DNA of 64,000 bases from Monarcha castaneiventris obscurior (lineage: Eukaryota > Chordata > Aves > Passeriformes > Monarchidae): positions 248,001 to 312,000 of the forward strand of contig JAMPIT010000885.1 of the NCBI GenBank assembly GCA_026261815.1, written 5' to 3'. Position numbers and translations under genes: made by a program. Below the pieces are notes generated by a model, which saw only the letters and a program-made list of their open reading frames with translations, was not told where the DNA came from and did not search any database. Below are positions 1 through 11,781 of the stretch, piece by piece (the first letter of the stretch is position 1; every line of letters starts with the position of its first letter).

Positions 1-114
1 CTGAGATCATCGAGTCCCAACCGTTCCGCCAGCACTGCCAAGGCCACCACTGATTCACGTCCCCAAATGCCACATCCACATGTTTTTGAACATTTCCAGG
101 AATGGTATTCCACA
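1..114 (-). mobile_element. CR1 LINE 3'-end fragment
   Basis: It reads, in reverse complement, as the block just before a CR1 tail (GATCATCGAGTCCCAACC on the + strand, then the CCACATCCACATG stretch). It is cut by the window edge and abuts an oppositely oriented copy. Confidence 0.7.
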
Positions 115-117
115 AAG

Positions 118-532
118 AATGGGAAAGGTCTGGAGCACCATGAGCGGCTGAGGGAGCTAGAGGGGTTCATCCTGGAGAAAAGGAGGCTCAGGGGGGACCT
201 TCTGGCTCTCCACAACTCCCTGACAGGAGGGTGGAGCCAGGTGGGGGTTTGGATCTGCTCCCAGGGAACAAGGGGCAGGACAAGAGGAAACAGCCTCAAG
301 TTGTGCCAAGAGAGGTTCAGATTGGATATTGGAGATCTTCATGGAATAGTGATCAGGTGTTGGAATAGGCTCCCTTGGCAGTTGTGGAATTACCATCCCT
401 GGGAATGGTAAAAAATGCAGGGATGAAGAACTTGGGTCATGGTTTATTTGGGCCCTTGGAAGTGCTGAGGGAATGGTTGGATTCAATGATCTTAGTGCTC
501 TTTTCCAACCTAAACCATTCCACGATTCCATG
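118..532 (+). mobile_element. CR1 LINE 3' fragment
   Basis: It starts at GGAGCACCATGAGCGGCTG and runs through GGAAACAGCCTCAAG to the tail TTTTCCAACCTAAACCATTC plus ATTCCATG. It belongs to the CR1 subtype with the CTCCACAACTCCCTGAC block. Confidence 0.88.
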
Positions 533-965
533 TTGGGTTTTGTGGCGTGCTGGGAGCAACCAAACCCCAAAGACACCAGATCCTCCAAAATCCATTCTGT
601 GCAACATCCCAGCTGCAGATGGAAGTGGGGATTGCACCAGTGGGCTGGAAAGGGAGTGCAGGTCCTCAGCCATTTGGGAGGCTGATCCTGAGTGTCTTTT
701 GCAGCAGCATTTTTCCAGGGAGTTTCTTGGAGCTCCATGACTTTCACATCTGCTGCTTTTCTTTTCTGCTTCTCTCCTGTCACGCTTGCTGCTGATGTTT
801 CCTCGCTGTTGGATTTCTCCTGGCTGTGCCACCCCCAGCTTTTACAGATGCTCTTCTCCTCGCTCCCCTTCTTTCTTCTCAACAGCTCAGGGATCACTTT
901 GTTCCCCCGTGACATCTCCACGCATGGTGTGGCTTTCCTAAACTTTTGGATTTTTGAAAGGCTCT

Positions 966-1197
966 AATAAGGTCTCCCTGGAGCCTTCCCTGCTCCAGAC
1001 TGGACATTCCCAGATCTCCCAGCCTGGCTCCAGAGCAGAGGGGCTCCAGCTCTTGGAGCATCTCCATGGCCTCCTGTGGACTTGCTCCAGCAGCTCCACG
1101 TCCTTCTGCTGTTGGACACCAGAGCTGGAGGCAGAATTCCATGTGAGATCTCACCTGAGCAGGGCAGAGGGGCAGAATCCCTCCTGCCCCTGCTGCC
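966..1197 (-). mobile_element. CR1 LINE internal fragment
   Basis: The + strand carries GGCTCCAGAGCAGAGGGGCT and CAGCAGCTCCACGTCCTTCT, antisense to the CR1 reverse-transcriptase C-terminal region. It lacks the 3' tail. Confidence 0.88.
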
Positions 1198-1333
1198 GGA
1201 ATATTTATCTTCAAGTTGGGTGATGTTTTCCTGCTCTGTATTTCCTGGAAACAGAAGTCCTGTACTTTTTACCTAAACTCAGGAATTCTGGATGCAGACC
1301 CAGACCCTTGGAATTTATTGGATATGTGGTTTT

Positions 1334-1493
1334 GTCCAGAGGAGTGGTGAATCCCCATCCCTGGAAGTGTCCAAGGCCAGGTTGGACAAGGCTTTGGAGC
1401 AACCTGGTCTAGTGGAAGGTATCCCTGTCCATGGCAGGGGTTTTGGAATAAGATGATCTTTAAGGCCCCTTCCAAGCCAAACAATTCCATGAA
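1334..1493 (+). mobile_element. CR1 LINE 3' tail fragment
   Basis: CCATCCCTGGAAGTGTCCAA leads into GATGATCTTTAAGGCCCC and ends at an ATTCCATGAA tail. Confidence 0.88.
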
Positions 1494-1794
1494 TTTAATA
1501 CTTTTCCTGCTAAAATTGGTGTTTCCTTACAGTTCATCTCCAAGTGCCAGTGCTCAACTCAGCCTCGCTCCTGGTGGATTCTGTGAACTTCCTCTTTTCC
1601 TGTGGTCCGATTGGCATAACGGAATTAGCCAAGCAGATTTGGTATTAATTCCCCACATATTCCCAGCTGAAAGCAGCTGCCATGCTAAGCAAATTTTCCA
1701 ACGGGTTTGGAGCCCTCAGCTCCAAATCCCACCCTTCTCCCGTCCTCTCTGACTGTGACAACCGGAGCAGCCGCTGTGCTCTGGGTCCCAGGTA

Positions 1795-2105
1795 AAGCAC
1801 TTTGGATCAATTGGATTTATTTCCTATTAAGCAGCAGTTCATGATCATAAAGCATCGTTTACATGCTGGCATAAAGAGCCGTCGCTCTTGAAAGAGCTCG
1901 GAACTGAATGAGTGTGGAAATTAAATTCCCCTCTTAAACCCAAGGATGGTCCTTTTGGAAGCTGATTCCAGTCGCAACATAATTAACCTCTTGCTGTGCC
2001 ATTCTGTGGGAACATATTGAACCTGCTCCGGGATAATCATCCCTAATACTGGTGTCTGCTTTCACACTGAATTCCTAACAGTATTACAGTAATCCCAAAG
2101 CTTTT
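1795..2105. other. Unique block, candidate non-coding element
   Basis: Free of CR1, with homeodomain-type sites (ATAATTAAC, TTCCTATTAAG) and a few CpGs. Conservation cannot be judged from one sequence. It is flagged only because its texture differs from the repeat-derived intron around it. Confidence 0.3.
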
Positions 2106-2298
2106 GTTAACTCCAGGGACTTGGCCAAGTTGGCAGCCAGGACAAAAGGTGTCGGAGCCACACGGTTCAGGGGTGACGCCATCCAGGTGGTGCTGGTGTG
2201 ATGGGAAACACCAGAACCATTTGCTTTTGGCTGGAGGAGCTGTGGTGGAACTTATTCAGGTTTCCCATGGATTTATCCCTATTGAAGGTCATTTCCAA

Positions 2299-2402
2299 AT
2301 GCTTGGAGCATCCTGGTCTAGTAGAAGGTGTCCCTGCCCATGGCAAAGGGTTGGAACTCGATGTTGTTGAAGATCCCTTCCAACCCAAACCATTCCATGA
2401 TT
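2299..2402 (+). mobile_element. CR1 LINE 3' tail fragment
   Basis: A 100-bp remnant from GCTTGGAGCATCCTGGTC through CCCTGCCCATGGCAAAGG to CCAAACCATTCCATGA. Confidence 0.8.
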
Positions 2403-2570
2403 GTTGTTTTAGTCCAACTTCTCTCTGTCTTTCTCAGTTTTTCCCTCCACTGCTATTCCCTTCCCATCCACAGTTTTTCTCATCCAAGGAAGCAAGCAGT
2501 GTTGGGGATAATCCCCAGAAGGTTTGGGTGGTTTTCCACCTCTGCACCCAATCATGAGCTGAAGTCTGAA

Positions 2571-2850
2571 ACTGGAGAAGAGAAGGATCCAGGGAGACCT
2601 CAGAGCCCCTTCCAGTGCCTAGAGGGGCTCCAGGAGAGCTGGGGAGGGACTTTGGACAAGGGATGGAGGGACAGGACACAGAGAATGGTTTCCCACTGCC
2701 AGAGGGCAGGGATAGATGGGATTTGGGAAGGAATTCTTCCCTATGAGGGTGGTGAGGGGCTGGGATGGAATTCCCAGAGCAGCTGTGGCTGCCCCTGGAT
2801 CCCTGGAAGTGTCCAAGGCCAGGTTGGACAGTGCTTGGAGCAGCTTGGCT
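2571..2850 (+). mobile_element. CR1 LINE fragment lacking its tail
   Basis: It begins CTGGAGAAGAGAAGGATCC and ends at GCTTGGAGCAGCTTGG, so the last ~90 bp of a CR1 are missing. Confidence 0.87.
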
Positions 2851-4177
2851 CTCGGTTGATATGAAGGGCAATGATTGGGATTCCCAATCCCTGTAGTCTG
2901 CTGTCGCAGTGGGAATGAGGTTGATCCATCCTGGCCATCGGAGCTTTCCATGGTGCTTCTGCTCTTGGCTGCAAGCTCCTCTTCTGCCCCCAAATTTGCC
3001 CTGGGACCTTCTTACTAAAATCCTGGAAAGCTCCTCCACCACTTTCCCTTATCCATGAGGTGGGTGACAGCGCGGAAGGATCAGATCTATTAGGATAATG
3101 GTCTTGCAGGGATTTTACAAGGAACGGATGTGGGAGCCTCATTCCGTGCCTTGACATTGGTCATCCCAAACTCCACATAACGGAAGTGAGCAGCAGTTTG
3201 TTTTCAGTAAGGGATGCCTTTTCCCATGGAAAAGAGGGAGCTTTGATCCCATACCACCCCAGAGCATCACTGGATGTGTGTGATTGTCCTGCTGCAGCCT
3301 GAGATGGCTTTGGATGAGCGGCCTCTTTGTTCTGGGATACAGGGAGAAGATAATGGTGGGATTTGCTAAATCTTCACTTCCAGACCTGGAGCAAATCCCA
3401 TGGCAAGGGCTTCATCTTCAAGTTGGGAAGGGTTTGCTTCCAGAAAACGCTTCGGCAGAGATTTTCAGTTCTTTTTGGAGCTGCTTTGTGTTCCAAGTGC
3501 GAGTTTTTTACCCTCTATCAGGAGCTGGGACATTCTGGTGGCTCCTTTGCACGTGTCCTAGTAGTCCTTAACCCTTTATTTTTTTTCCTCATGCCTGTTC
3601 AGAAAGAGCAATTTGGTTTTATCACAGGTTTTTTGGTCTCCACGTTGCTTTTTTTCCTTGGGGTGGTCCTGCTGCATCCCTTTCATCCCTGAGATTTTCC
3701 CCGGCACTGGGGACAATCCTGGCAGCGTATCCAAGGTTCAGCTTCTGCTCCCCAATTTGCATTCGTCCCTGCTCCCGTCTCGCTTCCAAGTGCTGGAAGA
3801 TCAATGTACCTGTCACTCACTGCTTCCTGTCTTGCCTCCGATCGGGATTAACGGCACAGCTCGGAATTGAGCCCCGATGGAGACACACGGGAAGGGTCGT
3901 GGTGGTCAGGGATTGAGGGTGGGAGACCTTGTGGCACCCAGGTCATGACTTAATTTAGTTCTTTTCCCCAATTGCCCATACGGGAAGCTTTTCTATCCCA
4001 TATCCTTTTCCAAAAGCAACAATAATCTCTTGGATTTGGGAATCTGCCCTCCTGAAATTCCCCTTGCTTATTTAACTTCCTTCTTCCCAGCAGTAGCTGG
4101 ACAGGATTTACTCCAATATTGTGGTGTCCCTGATCCATCCTGAGCAGCATCATCTTCCTCTTGCCTCATGGATTTAG

Positions 4178-4570
4178 AATCACAGAATCATGGATAATCA
4201 TTCAGGTTGGAAAAGAGCTCTAGGATCATCAAGTCCAAATGTTAACGAGCACTTCCAAAGCCACCACTAAACTCTGTCCCCAAGTGCCACATCAACACGA
4301 CTTTTAGGGACATCTTTCACTAGACCAGGTTGCTCCAAGCCCCACCCAAAGCATGGATGGGGCAACCACAACTTCTCTGGGCAACCTGTGCTGGGGCCTC
4401 ACCACCCTCACAGGGAAGAGTTCCTTCCCAATATCCCATCTATCCCTGCCCTCTGGCAGTGGGAAATGATTCCCTGTGTTCTGTCACTCCATCCCTTGTC
4501 CAAAGTCATTTCCCATCTTTCTTTTAAGTCTCCTTTAAAAGAAGGCTTCTCCAGATCCTTCCCCAGGTAA
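4178..4570 (-). mobile_element. CR1 LINE, composite of two subtypes
   Basis: GAATCACAGAATCATGG (antisense tail) is followed by a block of the CCACTAAACT...CAAGTGCCACATC subtype. At about 4320 it changes to the CCAGGTTGCTCCAAGCCC subtype, so it is probably two copies or a recombinant. The right end after 4517 is degraded. Confidence 0.75.
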
Positions 4571-4786
4571 AATATTCCAGGAGCGAACTTTTCTTATGCT
4601 CTCCCTGCTTTAACTTCCCCAGGGGGCCAAATCCTGGTATTTCTCTCAGGAAAATAAGAAATAAGGACCCTCGCATCCAACCCCTTTCCTAAGGGATGTG
4701 TGTGCTGGTGGCTCCTGGATCCCACCTGCTTGGAGCACCCTGGTAAAAGGTTTTGGCAACAAAGTCCCCATCTCACAGGCAGCATT

Positions 4787-5017
4787 GGACAAGAGGAGAC
4801 AGCCTTAAAGTTGCACCAGGGGAAGTTTTGATTGGATATTTGGAAAAATGTCTCTACTGAAGGGGTGCTTGAGCTGCCCAGGGAAGTGGTGGAATCATCA
4901 TCCCTGGAGGGATTTTAAAACCGCATAGATGTGGCACTTGGGAATGTGTTTTAGTGGTGGCCTTGGCAGCCCTGGGTTGATGACCTTAGAGGTCGTTTCC
5001 AACCTTAAGAATTCTAC
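4787..5017 (+). mobile_element. CR1 LINE 3' fragment
   Basis: Starts GGACAAGAGGAGACAGCC and ends at GGTCGTTTCCAACCTTAAG plus ATTCTAC. Confidence 0.83.
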
Positions 5018-5129
5018 ATTTTGTGTTTACACCAGGATTTTCTTTCCCTGGGAACGGGAGGCGCTCGCGGGATTCGCGGCTCCGCAGAAAGCCCCGAGCT
5101 CAGCAGCGCACGGCCCTGGCTGATAAATG

Positions 5130-5640
5130 ATGCTCATATCCCATTCGAATATGATGCAAGCAGTTTTTTTGTAGTTTGTCTTCCATGGCGGTAGTAAAGT
5201 TTTTAATTAGGAAAGCTAATGAGATCGATTAGTCATTAGAAGTGACCTCTGGATCGCGGCGAGGAGTGGGGATGTGTGCGCCGGGCTGATAACGGGGGAC
5301 GCTGGGGTATTGTTTGTAATAAAAGCGTGAAGTGTTTGATTTGAGTGAAATGTGCCACGGGGAATACATCACGCGGAGAGGAAAAAATTACAACCCTGGG
5401 AGCCTGTAATGAAGGGAATTAAACCAACATCCTGTCTAAATAACATGATTATCTACACAAAACCCCTCAGCTAGCAAGTAATAATAGAAAACGGAGCTCT
5501 TCGGAGAGGCTCTTTGAGGAGGTGGTTAATGCCGGAGTCGCGCATCAGGCACTTTCCAAGGAGCAGCTTCGGAATGAATACACCATCCAATTACCTCTGG
5601 GAATAGAGTTTACCAGGTGCCAGCGTGTTTTCGGGAAGGA
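5130..5640. other. Unique CpG/TAAT-rich block, candidate intronic enhancer
   Basis: A 500-bp repeat-free stretch dense in homeodomain-like cores (TTTTAATTAGG, CTAATGAGATCGATTAG, TCATTAG) next to CpG-bearing words (GGATCGCGGCGAGG, CATCACGCGGAG, GAGTCGCGCATC). CpG retention in an intron suggests constraint, but this is inference. Confidence 0.4.
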
Positions 5641-5879
5641 GGAGGAGGAGGGGGGATGCCTGCAATAATTTGGGACCTCTCTTTCTTGTCAGGCAGGAGT
5701 TTGATGCAGTTCTGGGTTGATTGGTGGCAGCTCGAGCTTGTGTGGGGGCAAAAAAATGTTAATTATGTATTCAGTGAATTCCCAGCTTAGTAATTCCGTG
5801 AGGTCGAAGTGGAGGAGGGAAAGGGGCAACTTGTGCTGTTGCTGTTTGGGGAGGATGTGGGACTGTGGCTCTCATCCCT

Positions 5880-6098
5880 TTCCCAGTGGGAATTCTTCCC
5901 TGGGAGGGTGGTGAGGCCCTGGCACAGGGTGCCCAGAGAAGCTGTGGCTGCTCCATCCCTGGAAGTGTCCAAGGCCAGGTTGGACAGGGCTTGCAGCAAC
6001 CTGGGATAGTGGAAGGTGTCTCTGCCCATGGCAGGGGTGGAACTGGATGGTCTTCAAAGTCCCTTCCAACCCAAACCAATCCACGATTCCATGATTTC
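5880..6098 (+). mobile_element. CR1 LINE 3' fragment
   Basis: Contains GGAATTCTTCCCTGGGAGGG, the GAAGCTGTGGCTGCTCCATC block and a clear tail CCACGATTCCATGATT. Confidence 0.9.
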
Positions 6099-6466
6099 AG
6101 GACAGTTCCACCATCACCGTAGCTGGGATTTCATCGTGTGTGTGGTGTTGGCACCTCTGTCCTTTTATTGTTCCCATTTTCCTGTCCTAAATACAGTTCC
6201 CTGAAGGAAAAGGCTCCAAGTTTGCCAGTACTTGGGAGCAATTTTAATTGTAATTAGAGCTTCAACCTTGCAAAGGCTTTAAAAGCCCACGCAGGGGTTT
6301 GGTCACTGCTCTGAAGAATTTGATCTGCTACAAAAAAATCCCAGGACAGGGAAAGAGCAGTGAAATCCCGTTTGCCTTCCATGTTCTTTCCTCTCTCCCT
6401 TCTTGCCTCCCCTCTAAAGTGACCTCTAAAGTTCCTCACCTCTAAAATGGCTGCAATCCCTCCAGT

Positions 6467-6523
6467 CATTGAATCATCAAATGGTTTGTACTGGAAGAGA
6501 ACTTGGAAGATCCTTTAGTTCCA
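6467..6523 (-). mobile_element. Short decayed CR1 tail
   Basis: GAATCATCAAATGGTTTG...GGAAGATCCTTTAG resembles an antisense CR1 end, but it is short and diverged. Confidence 0.5.
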
Positions 6524-7253
6524 TGATTTATCCCATGGGTTCAGATTGTGAAACATTGTGAACATCATTTTTAATATGAAGAATTCCAGTGATTTTTCTG
6601 TCGTGGCAGAGCCTGGTTTTCCCCTTTTCCCATCACCAGGAGTCGTAACTTTTTTGCTGAGTTTGGGAATGGAAATTTGTGTTGCCTGATCCCTCCCAAA
6701 GCCAACACAAGTCATCAACTTGTTGGGAATGCTCAAGGAGGAAAATATTCCCTGGATGAAACTGTAAAGCTGTGGATTGATGTTGCCACTGTTGCAGGGA
6801 AATGGGGGAGCTGCTCCCTCCTTTCTAGGGAATGGTGTCAGCTCTGAAATGTATTTCCCTACTTTTCCTGGTTTACCTGGAAATCCACCTTATTCTCCCT
6901 CCTCTCACAGAGACAAACATGGGGATGAGTCTAACGTTTTCAGCGGAAATAACGATCCCGCTTTTCCCCTCCCAACCTCTCCATAATTTTAATGAGTGGA
7001 TCTCCAAGAAAAACAGCCGGCCCTTTAAATCAGTTATAAAACCTGGAGACCGAGGCTCAGCATGGAGTGTCAGCTTTAATTATCTGGGCAGTTACAGCTG
7101 TATGTTATAAAAGTCGGGCAATTAGGTGCATTCCTGGAAGCTTGGGGAAAAAAAAACGGCTCATGGAGGAAAACCACAGTCAAACGTAGAACTGTTAATT
7201 GCACAAAACATTCCATGGAATAACCCGGGATGTAGATCATCCTGCAACATAGA

Positions 7254-7380
7254 CAATCTGGGAATGGGTAGGGTTGGAAGGGAGCTTAAAGCTCATCCAG
7301 TTCCTTGCCATGAACACCTTCCACCATCCCAGGTTGCTCCAAACCCTGTCCAGCCTAGACTTCAACCCTTCCAGGGATGA
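7254..7380 (-). mobile_element. CR1 LINE 3' fragment
   Basis: Antisense tail region with GGTTGGAAGGGAGCTTAAAG and CCCAGGTTGCTCCAAACCC, ending at the CTTCCAGGGATG block. Confidence 0.8.
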
Positions 7381-7635
7381 AAAATAGGATAGAAGTGCCA
7401 AGGGTTAAAGGCATACATTTATTTCCGATGTGGATGTTGGCATCAAGGTGTTGTTGGTGAATCCATGATTCCCCTGGTAGAGTTTTGCTGATGGGCTGGT
7501 GAAGCTAAACATTCCCAAGCCCATCAGGACCTTTCTGTTCCCAACAGCCATGGTGGTCCCATTCCTGAAACTTCACCCCTTTTTTCAGGTGCTAAAAAGT
7601 TGGATGTAGGACTTAAGTTGGATGTGGGACCAATG

Positions 7636-7699
7636 ACCATTGAACTTGATGATCTTAAAGGTCTTTTCCAACCTTAAAAATTCCACGATTCTGTGAGAA
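7636..7699 (+). mobile_element. CR1 tail next to the exon A acceptor
   Basis: GATGATCTTAAAGGTCTTTT leads to ATTCCACGATTCTGTGA. It stops about 70 bp before the splice acceptor at 7770. Confidence 0.7.
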
Positions 7700-7770
7700 T
7701 GTCAGTGAGATCCCTCCTGTCCCATCCACACCTGAATTTCAAGCCTGTTTTTCCATGTTTTTTCTCCTAG

Positions 7771-7921
7771 GATCCAACTTCCACTTCGTAAGGAGCCCCC
7801 CAGCCAACAAGGTGATAAAGACGCGTTATAGGATCGTGAAGAAGAACGTGGTGTCTCCAGCCTTATCATCCTTCACCAGCCCCATTCCCACCTGGAAGAC
7901 CAGGCGCCCTGTGACATCCAG
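7771..7921 (+). CDS. ZC3H3: ZC3H3 internal coding exon A (linker before the zinc fingers)
   Basis: This is a 151-nt internal exon with no ATG or stop. It follows a good acceptor (pyrimidine run, then TTTCTCCTAG) and ends TCCAG before GTAATT. It enters with two bases of a split codon, reads 49 open codons and leaves with two bases. The peptide begins SNFHFVRSPPANKVIKTRY and continues through RIVKKNVV to TWKTRRPVTS. This basic, Ser/Pro-rich stretch matches what I know of the vertebrate ZC3H3 linker upstream of the CCCH fingers. ZC3H3 is a nuclear RNA-binding factor involved in poly(A) RNA metabolism and mRNA export. The exit phase fits the exon at 43458 exactly (AG+A = Arg), so no intermediate exon is needed across the 35.5-kb intron. 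A CR1 tail ends only about 70 bp upstream. The upstream partner exon is outside the window. Identity rests on recalled family resemblance plus the phase chain. Confidence 0.88.
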
Positions 7922-9247
7922 GTAATTCTTCCATCCCTAGAATGCAGCTGGTTGGGATGTGGGAGCCACGGGACCTCCCACATTGGCTCTGTGTTTTTCT
8001 TGTTGCGTCTTCACCGTTTAATTTCTGTATTTGTTTGGACTACGCGGAGTTTATTGACTTAAAGTGTAAAATCATATTAGGAATTGTGTTATCCTGAGCT
8101 GGTGCCAACAGCTTATGCCTGTGGCTTCCTATTTATTCCCTCTTGGAATTAATTGTTTCCATGGAGCAGTTAAATAAGCTGAAAAGAGGATGAATACGCA
8201 TGCAGATGTTGGTGATGAAGGAGAGCGTGTTGGATGCTCCAAACCAGGATGTAGGTGCTGTCCCAAACTGGCTTATTCCCAATTATTTGGATGGGTGGAA
8301 CATGAGGAAATATTTTGTCACTGCCTAGAGAAGGGAGGCACTGAAAGTGCCATAACCTTGAGCTGGAATATTCCTAAATCTGTGGAGGTGGAGATGTTTC
8401 CAGGGAGCATCTCAGAGGCCAAGACAAGACCTGGAGCTTGCGTAGAAGCAGGAAGGTCGTTAAAATAATTGATTCTTTAAAACAAGGTGCAACTAGAAGT
8501 GATGGGTTTGGTGAAAATACAGATTTTGGCTATTTTTAGGTCAGGAATAACTTGTCTTCCCTCTAAAATGCCAGGAGCCAAGGGCAGTGTTTTGGGAAAA
8601 GAGAGCCTGCTCTGCTCCTCTCTGGCTTTGCTCTCCCTGCTCTGGGTGATTTCTTCTAAAAGCCATTTCCCAGAAATGCCCTGAGGGTTGGTGGCTTCTA
8701 TGGTAGAGCTGTGGAGGGATAAAAATTGTGGTGATTGTTTCTCAAGCCTGACTCAGCCTGATTTTTCCCTTTAAAAGTGAATTTTGGGATTCACAAATGG
8801 ATGTCTGAAGGGATGGTTGGTTTTGGAAGAGGTCAGGGTGATGAAGCGAAGTATGGGATAAACAGAGAGATGGGAAAAAAAGGTTGGGTCAATTATTTTG
8901 TCTGTTTTCCAAGCTCTTGGTTGAGAAACTCCTCATCTCCTGTATCCTACTGGTCTCAAAGTGCTTCTTCCAGTGTGGAAACTGGGATCCTTTTGGACTT
9001 ATGGTCAGCCTTACTTTCACCACCTCCTTCTTTGTCTTCACATTCTACTTTTGCCTTTGATATTTTCCTGCCTGGGCATCATCCCTAAGATCCACACATC
9101 TCCTTTTGTTCTGGGTTGTCTCTTCCAATTAGTGCTCGACTTGGAGGTGCCAATTCCATTTGCACATCCTTGGGACCAAATTCTTGCATTTCCCTTTCCA
9201 GAAACAAACCACGTAATTTTCTGCCTGCTCCATCATCCCGCAATTTC

Positions 9248-9433
9248 ATGGAATCACAGGATGGTTGGGTTTGGAAGGGACCTTCAAGATCCATGAGTTC
9301 CAACCCCCTGCCATGGGCAGGGACACCTTCCACTATCCCAGGTTGCTCCAAGCCCCATCCAACCTGGCCTGGGACACTTCCAGGGATGGAGCAGCCACAG
9401 CTTCTCTGGGCAACCTATGCCAGGGCCTCACCA
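9248..9433 (-). mobile_element. CR1 LINE, left arm of a head-to-head pair
   Basis: The antisense tail CATGGAATCACAGGATGG runs to GCCAGGGCCTCACCAC and is directly joined to the next, oppositely oriented copy. Confidence 0.88.
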
Positions 9434-9577
9434 CCCTGGAAGTGTCCAAGGCCAGGTTGGATGGGGTTTGGAGCAACGTGGGATAGTGGAAGGTGTCCCT
9501 GCCCATGACAGGAGGTTGAAATAAGATGGTCTTGAAGGTCCCTCCCAAATCAAACCATTCCATGATTCTGTGACTTT
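9434..9577 (+). mobile_element. CR1 LINE, right arm of a head-to-head pair
   Basis: CCTGGAAGTGTCCAAGGCC to CAAACCATTCCATGATTC. It can pair with most of the copy to its left over about 140 bp. Confidence 0.88.
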
Positions 9578-9789
9578 CAGCCTTAATTAACAGAAGACAA
9601 CTTATCCTCCGACTGTTGGGCTCGGCTTCTTCCCTCACACCTTGTTACTCCAGGTCTGGATGGTTGATGGATGGAGGATCCATGGTGAGAATCAAGGAGA
9701 GGAGAAGCTGTAGGCATAGAATTCAGAGCAGGAACCTCAGGGATCTGGGTGGTGGCTCTAGCTCAACCCAGTGGTGATTTTCCAAGGAA

Positions 9790-10025
9790 CGACCTCGTTC
9801 CGCCGCAGTTGGCCGAGAGCTCCCACTTGTAGGATCATTTTCTCCGTATTAATCTCTGACTTCATTAAATTGGTGTAATTTAGATCTTACAGCTGCTTCA
9901 GACAAATCTTGATAAAATGCCATCAGCAAATTAAAACAATTATGTTTTAAAGAAGCCATAAATCTCCATCTCCCAATTACCTTCGTTGGGGGTGATCAAT
10001 CATCCGGCCTGTCTGGAGGAAGCAC
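9790..10025. other. Unique block, candidate non-coding element
   Basis: TTAATCTCTGACTTCATTAA, GCAAATTAAAACAATTATG and a closing GTGATCAATCATCCGGCC. There is no repeat or coding signal. Confidence 0.33.
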
Positions 10026-10619
10026 GTGACAAATGCTTCTCCTGGAGTTTTTACGGGAGTTTTTGCTCCATCCTTCCTGTCATCATCTTGGATCTGTCAC
10101 AAGCAACATGCCAAGAGCTGCTTTTTTCCTGATTTGCTTTGCTCTTGCCAAAACAAGGAGCAGCTCTGGTGATGGTGGGGCACCCCTTTTGTCACCTCAG
10201 TTTTATTTTTCATACTGAGTAGTCAATTATTTGTAACATTTCTGTAATATTTTTCATTTTAATAATTCTAATATTTTTATAATAATTTGATATTTTTAAT
10301 ATCTTCCCCATAAGCCAGCAGTGGGATGTCAGCTGGTGGTGCTGCCTTCCAGTGCTACTCCCAAACTGGTTCCCACCTGGCACTAAGGAGCAATTTCTTC
10401 CATGAAGTCCAGGTTTTTGGAAGTGATGTGCCAGGGTTTTACTTCGTTGGGACATCCAGGATGTTGCCCTTTTTGCCAATAAATCCCCAAATAACCAGAC
10501 TAAGATGAAGAGGGTTGTGGCTTTGGGAAATGAGTGACAGGGAGAGTTGCTGGAGCTACCTGATGCCAATCCCTCGGGAATGAATTCCATCCTCCCCTTC
10601 TTGCTGGGTTGCATTAAAC

Positions 10620-10985
10620 TCGGCCCTGCTGCTGACTTTTCTTCGAGGCGATAGGTGGGAGTATATTTTAAATTAATTTTACTCCACTTTTTGTAATATT
10701 TTTGTTTTAAATAGATTTATAAGCAACTCGGGGCCTATTTCTCCAAATTTATGAAGATAATTTTCACTCTCTTGATAAGGTGAAATTTACACCTGCTATT
10801 TCCATATTAATTCACATTGCTAAGTGGATCTAATTTTCTTCCGTTCTTCTATCTGGTGAGTGTGGCCTTTCCTAATGCAATTTCCCCCTCACTAAATCAC
10901 TGTGATCGGGAGTCATGATCGAGTTAAATTAACTTAAATTAATTTACTTAATAAGAGCTCCAGATCATTGTGAATGAGGTTAAGA
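10620..10985. other. Unique AT-rich block, candidate non-coding element
   Basis: Many AATTAA and TTAATT cores with CTTGATAAGGTG (GATA-type) and GATCGAGTTAAATTAAC. No repeat family was recognised. Confidence 0.33.
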
Positions 10986-11361
10986 TTTATTGATTCTCCT
11001 TTTCACTCCTCCCCCTTATCTCCCGCGGCTTTGCCGGGAGCGCAGCTCACAAGGGCTTGCGATTTGCTGGCCTGAAATTTCGGTTGCTCCTGGTGACATT
11101 GAGGTTGATCATCCCTTAAAAATCCTGGAGGGAGACGTCCTCTCTCCTCACAGCCTCTCTCTGCTGGAAAAGGGGTGAGGGATTTGCCATGGAGGAGTTG
11201 GGATGGATGAAGCATCACACTGAGAGATGGCAGCGATGCTGCTCCTGCTTCCAACTTCTTTCCACGGGTCGTGTGGATGTGGCCACCAAAGAAATGGGAT
11301 GTCCACGTGTCACAGACCTTGCACAGAGGCAGCAGAAGCCTTCTGGGCTTGACGATCAGAG

Positions 11362-11781
11362 GGATGGAGCACCATTCCTACAAGGAAAGGCTGAGAGAAT
11401 TGGGATTGTTCAGCCTGGAGAGGAGAAGCTTCAGGGTGACCTCATTGCAACCTTGCGGTGCCTGAAAGGGGCTGACAGGAAAGATGGAGAGGGAATTTTT
11501 GCAAGGGGTGACAGGACAAGGGGGAATGGCTTCCCATTGAAAATGAGTAGCATTGGATTGGATATCAGGAAGAAGTTCTTCCCTGTGAGAGTGGTGAGGC
11601 CCTTGCACAGGTTTTCCAGAGAAGCTGGGTCCCCAGGGAAGTGGTCACGGTCCCAAAGCTTCCAGATCTCAAGGAGCATTTGGACAACACTCTCAGGCAC
11701 GGGGTGGGATTTTTGAGGTGTCCTGTGCAGGACCAGGAGTTGGACTCGATGATCCTATTCCAACTCAGAATATTCTAGGAG
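11362..11781 (+). mobile_element. Older CR1 LINE 3' fragment
   Basis: GGATGGAGCACCATTCCTAC, then GTTCAGCCTGGAGAGGAGAAG and a tail GGACTCGATGATCCTATTC. It is more diverged, and of a different subtype, than most neighbours. Confidence 0.8.

Larger units (their letters stand above)
1..7770 (+). other. ZC3H3: Intron (3' part) upstream of exon A
   Basis: No coding exon was recognised. The stretch holds twelve CR1 pieces (listed separately) and unique blocks at 1795-2105 and 5130-5640. Between these I see only ordinary unique sequence. Its assignment as ZC3H3 intron rests on exon A entering in mid-codon. Confidence 0.75.
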
